From Rugamonas sp045984285 (GTDB lineage Bacteria > Pseudomonadota > Gammaproteobacteria > Burkholderiales > Burkholderiaceae_D), in contig NZ_JBJQIK030000002.1 in the NCBI RefSeq assembly GCF_045984285.3, forward strand, positions 434,001 to 498,000: a DNA stretch of 64,000 nucleotides. Reading direction: 5' to 3'. Of this stretch, positions 52,153 through 64,000 are shown piece by piece. Position numbers and translations under genes: made by a program. The notes beneath the pieces were generated by a model. That model searched no databases. It was not told the DNA's origin and worked only from the letters and a program-made list of their open reading frames with translations. Position 1 is the stretch's first letter. The number at the start of each line of letters is the position of its first letter.

Positions 52153-52182
52153 AAAGCGCAACCGGAGTTGCGCTTTGATTTT
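52153..52182. terminator. Bidirectional terminator between senA and the S9 peptidase gene
   Basis: Stem AAAGCGCAAC / GTTGCGCTTT (10 bp, loop CGGA), followed by GATTTTTTACTTTTT on the plus strand. On the minus strand the A-run before the stem gives a U-run for the convergent peptidase gene, whose stop codon starts at 52183. Confidence 0.85.
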
Positions 52183-54225
52183 TTACTTTTTCAGGTGGTC
52201 GTCCAGCCAGCCGATCACGGTGTGGTGCCACAGGATCGAGTTGGCGGGCTTCAGTACCCAGTGGTTCTCATCCGGGAACACCAGCAGCTTGCTTTCGATG
52301 CCGCGGCGCTGCAGCGCTGCGAAGGTGCCGAGCGACTGGGTGGTCGGCACGCGGAAGTCCAGGTCGCCCTGTACCACCAGCATCGGCGTCTTCCACTTCG
52401 CCACGTGGTGCACGGGGTTGTGCTTCTCGTAGGCTTCCGGCTTGTCGTAATAGGTGCCGCCGTTTTCCCATTCGGTGAACCACAGTTCTTCCGTCGCATA
52501 GGCCATGCCGCGCTGGTCGAAGATGCCGTCGTGGTTGACGATGCACTTGAAGCCATCGCTCCAGTTACCGGCGATCCAGTTCATCATGAAGCCGCCGTAT
52601 GAGGCGCCCAGTGCGCAGCTGCGCTCGCGGTCCAGCCAGGAATACTTCTGCGCAGCGGCTTCCAGGCCCTTCTGCAGGTCTTCCAGCGGCTTGCCGCCCC
52701 AGTCGCCGCTGATCGAATCCGTGAAGGCCTGGCCGTAGCCGGTCGAGCCGTGGAAGTCGATGAACACGGTGGCGTAGCCGGCGCCCGCATACACCTGCGG
52801 ATTCCAGCGGTAGCTCCAGGAGTTGCCGAAGCTGCCTTGCGGGCCGCCGTGCACGAGGAAGGCCACCGGATATTTCTTGCCCGGTTCGGCGTTCCATGGC
52901 TTCATCACGTGGCCGTAGACGGTTTCACCGTTCGCGCCCTTGAAGGAGAACTGCTCGAATTCGCCCATGCGCACATCTTTCAGGCGCTCGGCGTTCAACT
53001 GCGTCAGCTGCTCCTGCTTCGAACCGGACAGCTTGAACAGCTGCGCGCCGGAAGACAGGCTGGCTTGCGCCATCACGATGGTGTCGCGCTTCGCGTCGAA
53101 GTCGGCCACGTAGCCCTTGTCCGTCAGCGGCGTGACCTTGCCGTTTGCGGTGTCGATGGAGAACAGGCGGTGCTGGCCGATATCGTCAGCCGTCGCCAGC
53201 ATGGCTTTGCCGTCCGGACGCCAGCGCATATCGGCAATCGAACGGTCCCACTGTTCTGCCACCACGCGTTTCTTGCCGGTGGCGAGGTCGATCAGCTTCA
53301 GGTGGAAGCGGTCGGCTTCGAAGCCGGGACGCTTCATCGCCAGGTAGGCCAGCGTTTTGCCATCCGGCGAGAACTGTGGCTTGGTGTCCCAGGCGGGATT
53401 GTCGGCGGTCAGGTTGCGCGGCGCGGCGCCGCCTTCGGCCGGCACCTGGTACAGGTCGAAGTTGGTGGACCAGGATTCGGACTTGCCTGCGGCACGCACC
53501 GAGAACACGATGCTCTTGCCGTCCGGGCTGAAAGTGTATTCGCCACGGTCGCCGAATGGCTTGGACGGCACGTCGCCGTCGATGGCGCCGCTCAGGCTGA
53601 CCGGCGCCGCACTGATGCGGCCCGCAGCGTCGATCGGCGCGCTGTACAGCACATTGCGGCGGCCGTCGGCCCAGGTATCCCAGTGGCGCACGAACATTTC
53701 GGTGTAGACGCGGCCGGTGGCCTTGCCCTTGTTCTCGGCGCGTTTTTTGGTGCAGGCCAGGTCCGGGCAGTCGCGGAAGACGGAGAAGGTGAGCGCCACG
53801 CGGTCGCCCTTCGGCGAGACGTGGAAGCTTTCGACATCGACCGGCGTATCGGTGATGCGCACCGCTTCGCCGCCGTGCATCGACAGGCGCCACAGCTGCG
53901 AGGAACCGGAGCGTGACGACAGGAAGTACACCGCGTCGCCGTTGGCCGACCATTCGGGATCGGTGCTGGAGGCATCGGCCTGGGTCAGCTGCACGGGCGC
54001 CGCTTTCGGATTGCGCAGGTCCAGCATCCACAGCTGCGTATTGCCGCGGTTCTTTTCCATATTGGTGCTGCGCACGGTGTAGATCACGCGGCTTGCATCG
54101 GGCGACAGGGCAGGGCTGCCCACGCGGTCCATGCTCGCGAGGTCTTCGACGGTGAGCCCTCGTGGGGCAGCCATCGCGGTGCTTGCGGCCGCAAGGGCGC
54201 CAAGGACCAGAAGTCGTAGAGTCAT
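52183..54225 (-). CDS. S9 family serine peptidase (prolyl oligopeptidase type)
   Basis: 680 residues. Signal peptide (MTLRLLVLGALAAASTAMA); a beta-propeller of about 400 residues built of WD40-like PD40 repeats (for example FSPDGKTLAYLA); then an alpha/beta hydrolase with nucleophile motif GASYGGFM, aspartate in QGDLDFRVP and histidine in DENHWV. It cleaves peptides in the periplasm, likely dipeptidyl- or acylaminoacyl-peptidase type. Start at 54225 is preceded by GGAGAT. Confidence 0.93.
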   Translation of the reverse strand: MTLRLLVLGALAAASTAMAAPRGLTVEDLASMDRVGSPALSPDASRVIYTVRSTNMEKNRGNTQLWMLDLRNPKAAPVQLTQADASSTDPEWSANGDAVYFLSSRSGSSQLWRLSMHGGEAVRITDTPVDVESFHVSPKGDRVALTFSVFRDCPDLACTKKRAENKGKATGRVYTEMFVRHWDTWADGRRNVLYSAPIDAAGRISAAPVSLSGAIDGDVPSKPFGDRGEYTFSPDGKSIVFSVRAAGKSESWSTNFDLYQVPAEGGAAPRNLTADNPAWDTKPQFSPDGKTLAYLAMKRPGFEADRFHLKLIDLATGKKRVVAEQWDRSIADMRWRPDGKAMLATADDIGQHRLFSIDTANGKVTPLTDKGYVADFDAKRDTIVMAQASLSSGAQLFKLSGSKQEQLTQLNAERLKDVRMGEFEQFSFKGANGETVYGHVMKPWNAEPGKKYPVAFLVHGGPQGSFGNSWSYRWNPQVYAGAGYATVFIDFHGSTGYGQAFTDSISGDWGGKPLEDLQKGLEAAAQKYSWLDRERSCALGASYGGFMMNWIAGNWSDGFKCIVNHDGIFDQRGMAYATEELWFTEWENGGTYYDKPEAYEKHNPVHHVAKWKTPMLVVQGDLDFRVPTTQSLGTFAALQRRGIESKLLVFPDENHWVLKPANSILWHHTVIGWLDDHLKK

Positions 54226-54409
54226 TCGGTATCTCCGGTGTATGAATTGGACGGCCGGACGCGCCGGCCCGGCGCGCATGATACCAGCTTGCGCTCGTGA
54301 TCAGAACGGCAGTTCCTCGGCACGCCGCGCAGGGCGCGGCCGGCAGCCCGCAGGGGGGGGCACGATTGACGGAGTGACTCCAAGCAACTTTCATTGTAAT
54401 AGTGCATAA

Positions 54410-54424
54410 TTTGTCCAGGACAAA
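54410..54424 (+). promoter_or_regulatory. Palindrome upstream of the chemoreceptor gene
   Basis: TTTGTCC-A-GGACAAA is perfectly symmetric with a single-base centre. It follows CATAAT (54405-54410), a possible -10, and lies 28 bases before the ATG, so an operator is plausible. Confidence 0.4.
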
Positions 54425-54452
54425 AGTGGTTTATCTCAATTAAGGAGCAAAT

Positions 54453-56065
54453 ATGGACTATTTTCGGAAGCTCGGCATTGGCGCCAGGCTGACCCTCGGG
54501 TTCGGTACGCTGGTGGTGCTGATGCTGGTGCTTGCGACTTTTTCCCTGTCGCGGCTGGCTGCCATCGAGGATGCGATGCAGGCCCAGAACCGCGTGGAGG
54601 AGGCCAAGCTGGCGCCGCTGTATGCTGCCCGTGAAGCGCTGGCGCAAACCGGGCTGGCGGCGCGCAATGCCTACATCTTCACCGCGGAAGCCGATGCGCA
54701 GCGTGAGCTCGATATCCTGGACCAGCAGAAAGCGGCCTACCTGGCGGCACTGGACAAGATGGCGCCGGCCTTTGCCGGCGACGCCCAATTCGAAAAAGTG
54801 CGCAGCGGGCTGCTTGCCATGGCCGAGGAACTGAAGCGCCCGCGCGCTTTCCGCAATGACGGCAAGCTGGAAGAGTATGGCCGTTTTCTGGTCAACGAAT
54901 GCAGTCCCCTGCGGCGCCGCATCGTTGCCGATATCGAAGTGACCGTGCGCGCTGCAGAACAGGAACTGGCGCTTGCCAATCACGCCGCTGAAGGGGAGTA
55001 CCGCGCCGCGGTGAAGAGCATCATTGCCGAAGCCGCATTCACACTGCTGGTGTGCATTGTCATTGCCTGGCTCATCACGCGCCACCTGCTGCGGCAGCTT
55101 GGCGGCGAGCCCGCCTATGCGGCCCGCATCGCCGGCCGCATCGCGCAGGGAGAGCTGGCGCTTGCGATCGACGTGCGCGATGGCGACGACAGCAGCCTGC
55201 TGTTCGACATCAAGGCGATGCGTGACCGGCTGGCCTCCATCGTCGGGCAGGTGCGCAGCCGCAGCGACACGATGGCAGCCGAAACGGCGGAGATCGCGGC
55301 CGGCAACCGTGAGCTGTCCGTGCGGACCGAACACCAGGCCGATGCGCTGAGCCGTATCGCGGCCGCCATGGAGGAGCTTACCAATACGGTCAAGCAGAAT
55401 GCTGGCAATGCGGACCAGGCCAATGCACTGGCGCTGTCGGCTTCCGAGGTGTCCGAGGAGGGCGGTCGTGTGGTGGAGCGGGTGGTGGTGACCATGGATT
55501 CGATCCGCGAATCATCGCGCAAGATCGTGGACATCATCAGCGTCATCGACGGCCTCGCCTTCCAGACCAATATTCTGGCCCTGAACGCCGCAGTGGAAGC
55601 GGCGCGCGCCGGCGAACAGGGACGTGGATTCGCGGTGGTGGCGAGCGAAGTGCGCAACCTTGCGCAGCGCTCGGCCGCGGCGGCGCGGGAGATCAAATCG
55701 TTGATCGACGATTCGGTGGACAAGGTGCGTAGCGGCTCGGCGCTGGTGGAAGAGGCGGGCGGTACCATGACGAAGGTGGTGGACAGCGTGCGCCAGGTGA
55801 CGGCCATCATGGGCGAGATCTCGTCGGCCAGCCGGGAGCAGAGCGCGCGGATCGGCCAGGTGAATACGGAGATTGCGGAGATGGATGAACTGACCCGGCA
55901 GAACACCGGGCTGGTGGAAGAAGCCGCGGCGGCGGCGCAGGCGCTGCAGGATCAGGCTGCAGCGCTGGCCGGCATGGTGGGCATTTTCAGGCTGGCGCCC
56001 GCGCAGGGCATGAAGCGGCTGCCGGCCGGCTCCGCTACTTCCGCGCTGCGCATTGCGGCAAGCGT

Positions 56066-56069
<4 letters not shown>
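54453..56069 (+). CDS. Methyl-accepting chemotaxis protein
   Basis: 538 residues. Two transmembrane helices (about 12-32 and 192-212) flank a four-helix-bundle periplasmic domain; HAMP and a signalling hairpin follow, with tip IDGLAFQTNILALNAAVEAA and AGEQGRGFAVVASEVRNLA. No CheR-tethering pentapeptide is seen at the C-terminus. AAGGAG precedes the ATG. The ligand is unknown. Its stop overlaps the stop of the convergent glutamate dehydrogenase gene by three bases. Confidence 0.94.
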
Positions 56070-57349
<1,280 letters not shown>

Positions 57350-57431
57350 GATATGACTCCTGATTCGCGGTGTTTGGATGGCGCGAATCATATGCCCGCA
57401 GCCGCTGGCGCGGCCAATGCTGTTGGTGCAT

Positions 57432-58361
57432 CTAACTATGCAAATTTTGCATAACGAGGAAATCCCAGAGTTTTGCCACGATGGGCTTGCCAGGCCGCTG
57501 CGGCGACGGGCGCTCGCGGTACAGGCGGATTTCCATCTCGATGGTCCACTGGTCGTTGCCCTTGTCGGCGCGCGCCAGCAGCTTCGATTTCACTTCGCGC
57601 GTGACGGCCGATTCGGGCAGGAAGGCGATGCCGCGGCCTTCCAGCGCCATCATCTTCAGGCCTTCGGCCATATCGGTTTCGTAATGCGTTTCCAGGTGCA
57701 GCGCCGGTTTCGCGTCGTGCAGGATCAGGTCCACCATGCGCGCCAGGTAGGCGCTGTGGGTATAGGAGAGGAAGGGCAGCGGGGCGTTCTTGCGGCCCGG
57801 CAGTTCGAATTCGGGCTCGCGCGATCTGTTGCAACGGGCGTAGGCGCGCAGCGCTTCGCGGCCCATCACCAGCATGTCGTAGCGGCCCGGGTCGAGCTGC
57901 ACCGGCTGGCGCGGATGGTGGTAGCACAGCAGCAGGTCGCAGCCGCCTTCCACCAGCTGCAGCACGGCGTCGTGCACGTTCAGCGCCATCAGGCGGCTGT
58001 TGATCGGCGCGAATTCCGCTTCCAGTGCCGTCAGCCACTTCGGCACGAAGGTCAGCGACAGCGTGTGCGGCACGGCGAGGTCGATGCTGGTCTGGGCGGC
58101 GGCACGCTTGTTGCGCAGCAGTTCGCGCACGCCGTTGATCTGGCCCAGCATCTCCAGCGCCTGCTCGTAGAACACCAGCCCCGCAGGCGTGATGCGGGTA
58201 GGGTAGGAGGTGCGGTCCACCAGGTCGGTGCCCAGCCAGTTTTCCAGCGACTGGATGCGGCGCGAGAAGGCCGGCTGGGTCACGTGCCGCAACTGCGCGG
58301 AGCGGCTGAAGTTATTGGTTTCGCAAAGGGAGATGAAGTCTTCCAGCCATTTGGTTTCCAT
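57432..58361 (-). CDS. LysR family transcriptional regulator
   Basis: 309 residues. The N-terminal winged HTH is METKWLEDFISLCETN then FSRSAQLRHVTQPAFSRRI, with the substrate-binding domain after about residue 90. It is 82 bp upstream of gdhA, in the same direction, and might sense a nitrogen or amino-acid signal. The true start is ATG at 58361; residues upstream of that come from a frame overlapping the MFS gene. Confidence 0.9.
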   Translation of the reverse strand: METKWLEDFISLCETNNFSRSAQLRHVTQPAFSRRIQSLENWLGTDLVDRTSYPTRITPAGLVFYEQALEMLGQINGVRELLRNKRAAAQTSIDLAVPHTLSLTFVPKWLTALEAEFAPINSRLMALNVHDAVLQLVEGGCDLLLCYHHPRQPVQLDPGRYDMLVMGREALRAYARCNRSREPEFELPGRKNAPLPFLSYTHSAYLARMVDLILHDAKPALHLETHYETDMAEGLKMMALEGRGIAFLPESAVTREVKSKLLARADKGNDQWTIEMEIRLYRERPSPQRPGKPIVAKLWDFLVMQNLHS

Positions 58362-58396
58362 GCTTCGTGCGTCCGCGCAGTCGAGAAGGCGCCATT

Positions 58397-59659
58397 CTAA
58401 CTTGCCTGGATAGTGCGCATCGGCGTGAACAGCCAGGCCAGCAGCGCAAACAGCGCCAGTCCGCCGCCGGCCACGGCAAACAGCTGCGCCAGCGTGACAT
58501 GCTGCAGCAGCCAGCCGGTGGCGGCCGCCGACAGCGGCGCAAGGCCCATGAAGATGAACATGAAGAGGCTCATGGCGCGGCCTATCATCTGCGGCGCCAC
58601 GCGGCGCTGGATCCAGGTGAACACGGCAATCTGCATGAAGCCGCCCACCACGCCCACCGCCAGCAGCAGGGCGATGCCCTGTGCCGTCGAGGAGATGGCG
58701 CCCAAAGGCATCAGCAGGAGCCCGGCCAGCGCATCGCCCAGCAGCAGCATCGCGCCGAAAGGCAGCAGTGCCGCCAGCCGCTTGCCCACAGCCGATGCTG
58801 CCATGCCCAGCAGCGTGCCCGCGCCATGCGCGCCCACCAACACGCCGAAAGCGGCGGCGCTGTGCAGCGTGTCCTTGGCCAGCACCGGCAATGCAACCTG
58901 GATCGCGCCGCCGATGAAGAAGGACACCATGCCCCAGTAGATGAAGCACAGGCGCAGAGAGGCGTCGCGCCAGACCGCGGCGATGCCGGATGCGACCGCG
59001 CGCAGCAACTGCTTTTCCGGTTCCCGCTGCGGCGCCGGCAGCAGTGTTACGTTGGCCAGCGTCCAGGCGGACAGCAGGAAGGTGGCGCAGTCGATGGCGA
59101 AGGCCAGGCCAAGAGCGCGCATGTCCTGCACGCTGCCGCCGCCGCCTGCCAGGGCGATCATCAGCGCCGCCAGCAGCGGACCGGCCAGCATCGTCAATTG
59201 CCGCATGCCCAGCATCATGCCGTTCGCGGCCTGCAGCAACTGCGGCGGCAGCGCGCGCGGCGACATCGAGGTGGCCGACGGAATCGAGAAGGCCTGCGCC
59301 AGGCCGATGCCTAAGGCCAGCAGGTAGACCAGGGGCAGCGTGGCCTGTCCTGCAAACGTCAGCGCCGCCAGCACGGCCATCAGCGCGGCGTTGATGAACT
59401 TCGTCTGCATCAGCACACTCTTCGGCGAATAGCGGTCCACCAGCGCGCCGCCGATCAGGATGAAGACCGCGCGCGGAACGCTCATGAGCGCGATCACGAG
59501 GCCCAGCGCCAGCGGGTCGCCGGTGAGCTTGAGCACCAGCCAGGGCAGCGCGATCAGCGTGAACTGGTCGCCCAGCATGGACAGCAGGCCACCCGCCGCC
59601 AGCCAGCGGAAGTTGGCGTTGGCGCGTACGGCCGCGCGCGGATCGGCCGGCGCATTCAT
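58397..59659 (-). CDS. MFS transporter
   Basis: 420 residues with about twelve membrane helices and the loop motif GGALVDRYSPKS between helices 2 and 3. Likely an efflux permease of the DHA3-like group. The ATG overlaps the stop of the MarR gene by ATGA, so it is probably the target of that regulator, which reacts to the pump's substrates. Substrate unknown. Confidence 0.9.
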   Translation of the reverse strand: MNAPADPRAAVRANANFRWLAAGGLLSMLGDQFTLIALPWLVLKLTGDPLALGLVIALMSVPRAVFILIGGALVDRYSPKSVLMQTKFINAALMAVLAALTFAGQATLPLVYLLALGIGLAQAFSIPSATSMSPRALPPQLLQAANGMMLGMRQLTMLAGPLLAALMIALAGGGGSVQDMRALGLAFAIDCATFLLSAWTLANVTLLPAPQREPEKQLLRAVASGIAAVWRDASLRLCFIYWGMVSFFIGGAIQVALPVLAKDTLHSAAAFGVLVGAHGAGTLLGMAASAVGKRLAALLPFGAMLLLGDALAGLLLMPLGAISSTAQGIALLLAVGVVGGFMQIAVFTWIQRRVAPQMIGRAMSLFMFIFMGLAPLSAAATGWLLQHVTLAQLFAVAGGGLALFALLAWLFTPMRTIQAS

Positions 59660-60087
59660 GCCAGGTTCCCCAGCACGGTGCTCAGCGCCGCCAGCTCTTC
59701 CTGCTTTGCATTGCGCAGCAGCTCCTTGCAGATTTCACGTGCGACGGGCAGGGCGTTATCCAGCATGTCGTGGCCGGCGGGCGTGAGCAGGGCATAGCTG
59801 ACGCGCGCATCGCGTTCGTCCGAGCGGCGCGCGACCACGCCGATCTTCTCCAGCGGCAGCAGGGAACGGGTAACGCCGGACGCGGTCAGGCCCTGCCTGT
59901 CGGCCAGATCCACGCGGCGCAGGCGGCCGCCGGGCGCATTGGCGAGGTGGTTCAGCAGCATGAAGTCGCCGAAACTGAGGCCGAAATGGCCGCCCAGGGC
60001 CGCGTCGAGGCGGCGCACGACGGCGGCGTGGGCGCGCGCCAGGCGCAGGCAGAAATCGAGGGCCTGGCCCTCATCCGGGGTAATCAT
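59656..60087 (-). CDS. MarR family transcriptional regulator
   Basis: 143 residues: winged helix with LRRVDLADRQGLTASGVTRS as HTH and RRSDERDARVSYALLTPAGH as the wing. GGAG before ATG at 60087 sets the start, though another ATG four codons earlier is possible. It overlaps the MFS gene and is preceded by a perfect 10-bp inverted repeat, its likely operator. It probably represses itself and the pump. Confidence 0.9.
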   Translation of the reverse strand: MITPDEGQALDFCLRLARAHAAVVRRLDAALGGHFGLSFGDFMLLNHLANAPGGRLRRVDLADRQGLTASGVTRSLLPLEKIGVVARRSDERDARVSYALLTPAGHDMLDNALPVAREICKELLRNAKQEELAALSTVLGNLA

Positions 60088-60101
60088 TGCAAACTCCATG
60101 A

Positions 60102-60127
60102 GATATACTTGATTGCGCAAGTATATC
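60102..60127 (-). promoter_or_regulatory. MarR operator
   Basis: Perfect inverted repeat GATATACTTG-ATTGCG-CAAGTATATC, 15 bases before the MarR start. Arms of 10 bp with a 6-base centre give the half-site spacing expected for MarR dimers. Confidence 0.75.
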
Positions 60128-60186
60128 GCGGTTTCTTGCCGCGCGCCATAAAAACCGGGATTTTTTTGCAGGGGTATCATTGAGGC

Positions 60187-60723
60187 ATGAACCAACGCAG
60201 ATCTTTCCTCAAAAGTTCGGTGGCGCTGGCTTCCGCATTGAGCATGCCAGCCCTGGCGCGGGCCGCCGTGGCCGCTCCGCATGAGCGCAGCCTGCGCTTC
60301 TACAACACCCACACCGGCGAAACCTTGCGGACCATGTTCTGGGCCGAGGGCGAGTTCATCCCCGATGCGCTGCAGGACATCAACCGCCTGCTGCGCGACC
60401 ACCGCAGCAATACGGTGGCGCCCATCGACCCTGAACTGATCGTGTTGCTGAACAAGGTGAGCACCCAGTTCGGCAGCAATAATGTGATCCACGTGATCTC
60501 GGGCTACCGCTCGCCGGAAACCAACCGCAAACTGGCTGAAGCCAGCGGCGGCGTGGCGAAGCACAGCATGCACCTGGAAGGAAAGGCGATCGATGTGCGC
60601 ATTCCGGGCTATGACCTGAACGACCTGCGCAAGGCCGCCCTGGCCCAGAAGCGCGGCGGCGTGGGCTACTACCCCGATTCGAAGTTCGTGCACATGGACA
60701 CGGGGCGCGTGCGGCACTGGTAA
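60187..60723 (+). CDS. Tat-exported M15-type murein peptidase (DUF882, YcbK-like)
   Basis: 178 residues. A twin-arginine signal (NQRRSFLKSS) leads to the periplasm. The M15 zinc motifs are HSMHLEGKAIDVR and FVHMDTGRVRHW; SGYRSPETN is the family signature. It may cleave peptidoglycan cross-links or side chains. Its stop abuts the stop of the convergent M23 gene, and an L,D-transpeptidase follows, so three cell-wall genes stand together. Confidence 0.9.
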   Translation: MNQRRSFLKSSVALASALSMPALARAAVAAPHERSLRFYNTHTGETLRTMFWAEGEFIPDALQDINRLLRDHRSNTVAPIDPELIVLLNKVSTQFGSNNVIHVISGYRSPETNRKLAEASGGVAKHSMHLEGKAIDVRIPGYDLNDLRKAALAQKRGGVGYYPDSKFVHMDTGRVRHW

Positions 60724-61407
60724 TTACTGCACCTGCGCCGTCAGCAGCGGGTAGGGGTTGACCGGCGTGCCTTCCCACCAGTTCTTTTTTGCATCCAGTT
60801 CAAAGATGGCGAAGTGCAGGTGCGGCGTGGCCGGATCCGCGTTGCCGCTGGTGCCCACATAGCCGATCATCTCTCCGCGGCGGATATCCTGGCCTTCCTT
60901 CAGGTTCGGCGCGTAGCGGTCCAGGTGGGCGTAGTAGTAGGAATACTTTTCCAGCACATCGTACTGATACACCGTGAGGCCGCCCGGCTTGCTGGTGAAG
61001 AGCTTCACGATCTTGCCGTCAGCAACCGCGAACACCGGCGTGCCCTTGGGCGCGAGGATATCCAGCGCTTCATGCTTGCGCTCCGTGCCGCGGGCTTGGT
61101 TGAAAGTGTCGGTCAACTCCTTTGCGCTCACACCCGCCACCGGCAGCAGCAGCGGTTCGGTGGCGACCTGCAGGTTGGTGGGCACGCTGGTGGCGGCGGC
61201 AGGCACCGGTACCGGCGTGGCCGCAGGCGCGGGCACGGATACCGGCGGTTCCGCCGGCGCCGTTGCTGCCGCAACCGGTGCGGCGGCAGGTGTTGCGGTG
61301 GCAGGCGCCGTCTGCAGCGCCGCTACCGGCACCGACCTGCCAAGGTAAAGCACAGCCGCCACAACGCCGATTGCAACGCCGAGCAGCAAAGTCACGAGCC
61401 ATTTCAT
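60724..61407 (-). CDS. M23 family metallopeptidase
   Basis: 227 residues. An N-terminal membrane anchor or signal (VTLLLGVAIGVVAAVLYLG), a proline-alanine-threonine-rich linker to about 90, and an M23 (LytM) domain with zinc ligands in HEALDILA and HLHFAIF. It probably cuts peptidoglycan cross-bridges in the envelope. Downstream of the L,D-transpeptidase gene (23 bp gap) on the same strand. Confidence 0.92.
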   Translation of the reverse strand: MKWLVTLLLGVAIGVVAAVLYLGRSVPVAALQTAPATATPAAAPVAAATAPAEPPVSVPAPAATPVPVPAAATSVPTNLQVATEPLLLPVAGVSAKELTDTFNQARGTERKHEALDILAPKGTPVFAVADGKIVKLFTSKPGGLTVYQYDVLEKYSYYYAHLDRYAPNLKEGQDIRRGEMIGYVGTSGNADPATPHLHFAIFELDAKKNWWEGTPVNPYPLLTAQVQ

Positions 61408-61430
61408 CGCAGCCTCCTTTTGTTATCGAC

Positions 61431-62330
61431 TCACTCCTGCAGGAGCACGGGGAACCCGGGCTTCACCTGGCCTGCCACCTCCATGGCATGCCAGTTCGTC
61501 AGCCGGATGCAGCCGTGCGATTCGGTTTTGCCGATGCTGCCCGGTTCCGGCGTTCCATGAATGCCGTAGTGGTCGATCGACAGGTCTATCCATACCACGC
61601 CGACCGGGTTGTTCGGGCCGGGCGGAATCCGCGCCTTGCCTTCACCCGGATCGGCATCCCAGAACAGCTTGGGGTTGTAGTTGAAATGGGGGTTGCGGCC
61701 TACGCCATTGATCTTCCATTCGCCGACCGGCAGCGGATCATGCTCGCTGCCGGTGCTGGACGGGAACTGCGCGATGGCGCGGCCTGCCGCGTCAAGCAGC
61801 ACCAGCACGCGCTCCGAACGGTCCACCAGCAGTTTGGCAGCAGGCGGCAGCGGCGCAATGCTTGCCACGTTCGGCACCGTGATCTGTTCACCGGCCACCG
61901 AGAAGTCCTTGCCCGGATTGAGCTGCTTCAGCAGGGCAGGGCTTGAGCGGAAGCGCTCGCCCAGCGCTTCGTCGATGCTGGCGAAGTTCAGGGCGCCGAG
62001 TTTTGCCTTGTCGGCCATGGATTCGGGAACTTTTGCGAAGGGGCCGGCAACGTCGGCGTCCGTGATCGTATATTGCGCAAGCGGCTGCTGGCCGTCGTCC
62101 AGCGCATCCCAGGTGGGCTTGTCCATCTTGCCGGTGACAGGCAGGCCGCGCGCTTTCTGGAAGCCGCTGATGGCCTGCTGCATATTGCTGCCGTATTTGC
62201 CGTCGATCTGTCCGGCCGAGAAATGGGCGCGTTCCAGCAGGATCTGGGCGCGCAGGTCAGGTGCGATATCGCCGGTTTGCGCCTGCGCCAGGGCGCTGGC
62301 AGCCAGCATGGTAAGGAATAGTTTTTTCAT
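61431..62330 (-). CDS. L,D-transpeptidase (YkuD) with peptidoglycan-binding domain
   Basis: 299 residues. A short signal (MKKLFLTMLAASALAQAQ), a peptidoglycan-binding helical repeat (about 25-75, YGSNMQQAISGFQKARGLPV), and a C-terminal YkuD domain with the catalytic HYGIHGTPEPGSIGKTESHG then CIRL. It forms 3-3 cross-links or attaches proteins to peptidoglycan. First gene of the M23 pair. Confidence 0.94.
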   Translation of the reverse strand: MKKLFLTMLAASALAQAQTGDIAPDLRAQILLERAHFSAGQIDGKYGSNMQQAISGFQKARGLPVTGKMDKPTWDALDDGQQPLAQYTITDADVAGPFAKVPESMADKAKLGALNFASIDEALGERFRSSPALLKQLNPGKDFSVAGEQITVPNVASIAPLPPAAKLLVDRSERVLVLLDAAGRAIAQFPSSTGSEHDPLPVGEWKINGVGRNPHFNYNPKLFWDADPGEGKARIPPGPNNPVGVVWIDLSIDHYGIHGTPEPGSIGKTESHGCIRLTNWHAMEVAGQVKPGFPVLLQE

Positions 62331-62393
62331 CAGCCCAGTGTGACGCGCACTGCCGGGCCGCTCTGTACGCTAGCGCACTTCGTGCGCGCAATG

Positions 62394-62423
62394 AAAAAAG
62401 GCCGCCGGATCGCACCGGCGGCC
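62394..62423 (-). terminator. Terminator of the DEAD-box gene
   Basis: On the minus strand, arms GGCCGCCGG and CCGGCGGCC (9 bp, 6-base loop) are followed by TTTTTT. A strong intrinsic terminator 20 bases after the helicase stop. Confidence 0.9.
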
Positions 62424-62443
62424 TCTTATTCAGGCATCAGCGA

Positions 62444-63967
<1,524 letters not shown>

Positions 63968-64000
63968 TCGAATACTTTCGTAAAATTCATGCAAAAAAAC

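Noticed and set aside
54261..54275. GC palindrome GCGCCGG/CCGGCGC before the S9 peptidase gene
   Set aside because: The loop is one base and GC-rich palindromes are common here; no regulatory link is visible.

Overview
The window looks like chromosomal DNA of a high-GC betaproteobacterium of the family Oxalobacteraceae, in the Massilia / Duganella / Pseudoduganella neighbourhood. This rests on overall protein character (a MexF-like RND pump, a TonB receptor / YfiR / hybrid kinase module, many c-di-GMP proteins, a long-form LeuA and sen genes) and was not tested by a database search. No insertion sequence, prophage, CRISPR array or rRNA was seen. There is one tRNA, for serine (anticodon CGA), directly behind serS.

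Layout. 1-2657: serS, tRNA-Ser, and a DHFR-like / TetR pair. 2698-8807: a lower-GC membrane protein, a 1217-residue RTX-type metalloprotease-like protein carrying 31 consecutive prolines, and, convergent to it, a prolyl 4-hydroxylase-like oxygenase preceded by an unlisted 42-codon proline-rich gene. 8944-15876: TonB receptor, YfiR and hybrid kinase operon, a molybdopterin / flavin reductase pair, and several very small proline-rich or membrane genes. 15877-32059: two M16 peptidase homologues, a thioesterase, several signalling proteins (GGDEF-EAL, degenerate GGDEF, a phosphorelay kinase with an HD-GYP response regulator), Ppx, and an H1-like protein. 32060-39326: an OlsB-like acyltransferase with a Pho-box-like site, a large palindromic element, and a MexEF-OprN-like RND operon.

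39478-52150 is the most interesting part and reads as a selenium / sulfur-histidine island. It holds a five-gene ABC transporter of the phosphonate / putative-selenate type, diverging from egtD-egtB (hercynine and ergothioneine synthesis). Further on come senC (a SelD-like selenophosphate synthetase) and senB (selenosugar synthase), overlapping by ATGA, and divergent senA (selenoneine synthase, an EgtB paralogue). An uncharacterised secreted protein follows senC, with its ribosome binding site built on the senC stop codon. The plausible flow is: selenium oxyanion uptake, selenophosphate (SenC), selenosugar (SenB), then coupling to EgtD-made hercynine (SenA) to give selenoneine. EgtB would make the sulfur analogue in parallel. 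leuA lies inside the island, and its 330-bp leader encodes two 25-residue leucine-rich peptides in tandem, which look like attenuation leaders.

52153-64000: an S9 peptidase, a chemoreceptor, glutamate dehydrogenase, a LysR regulator, a MarR / MFS pair with a perfect palindromic operator, three cell-wall enzymes (an M15-like Tat protein, an M23 endopeptidase-like protein, an L,D-transpeptidase) and a RhlE-like DEAD-box helicase. Genes are tightly packed; several convergent pairs abut or overlap at their stop codons.
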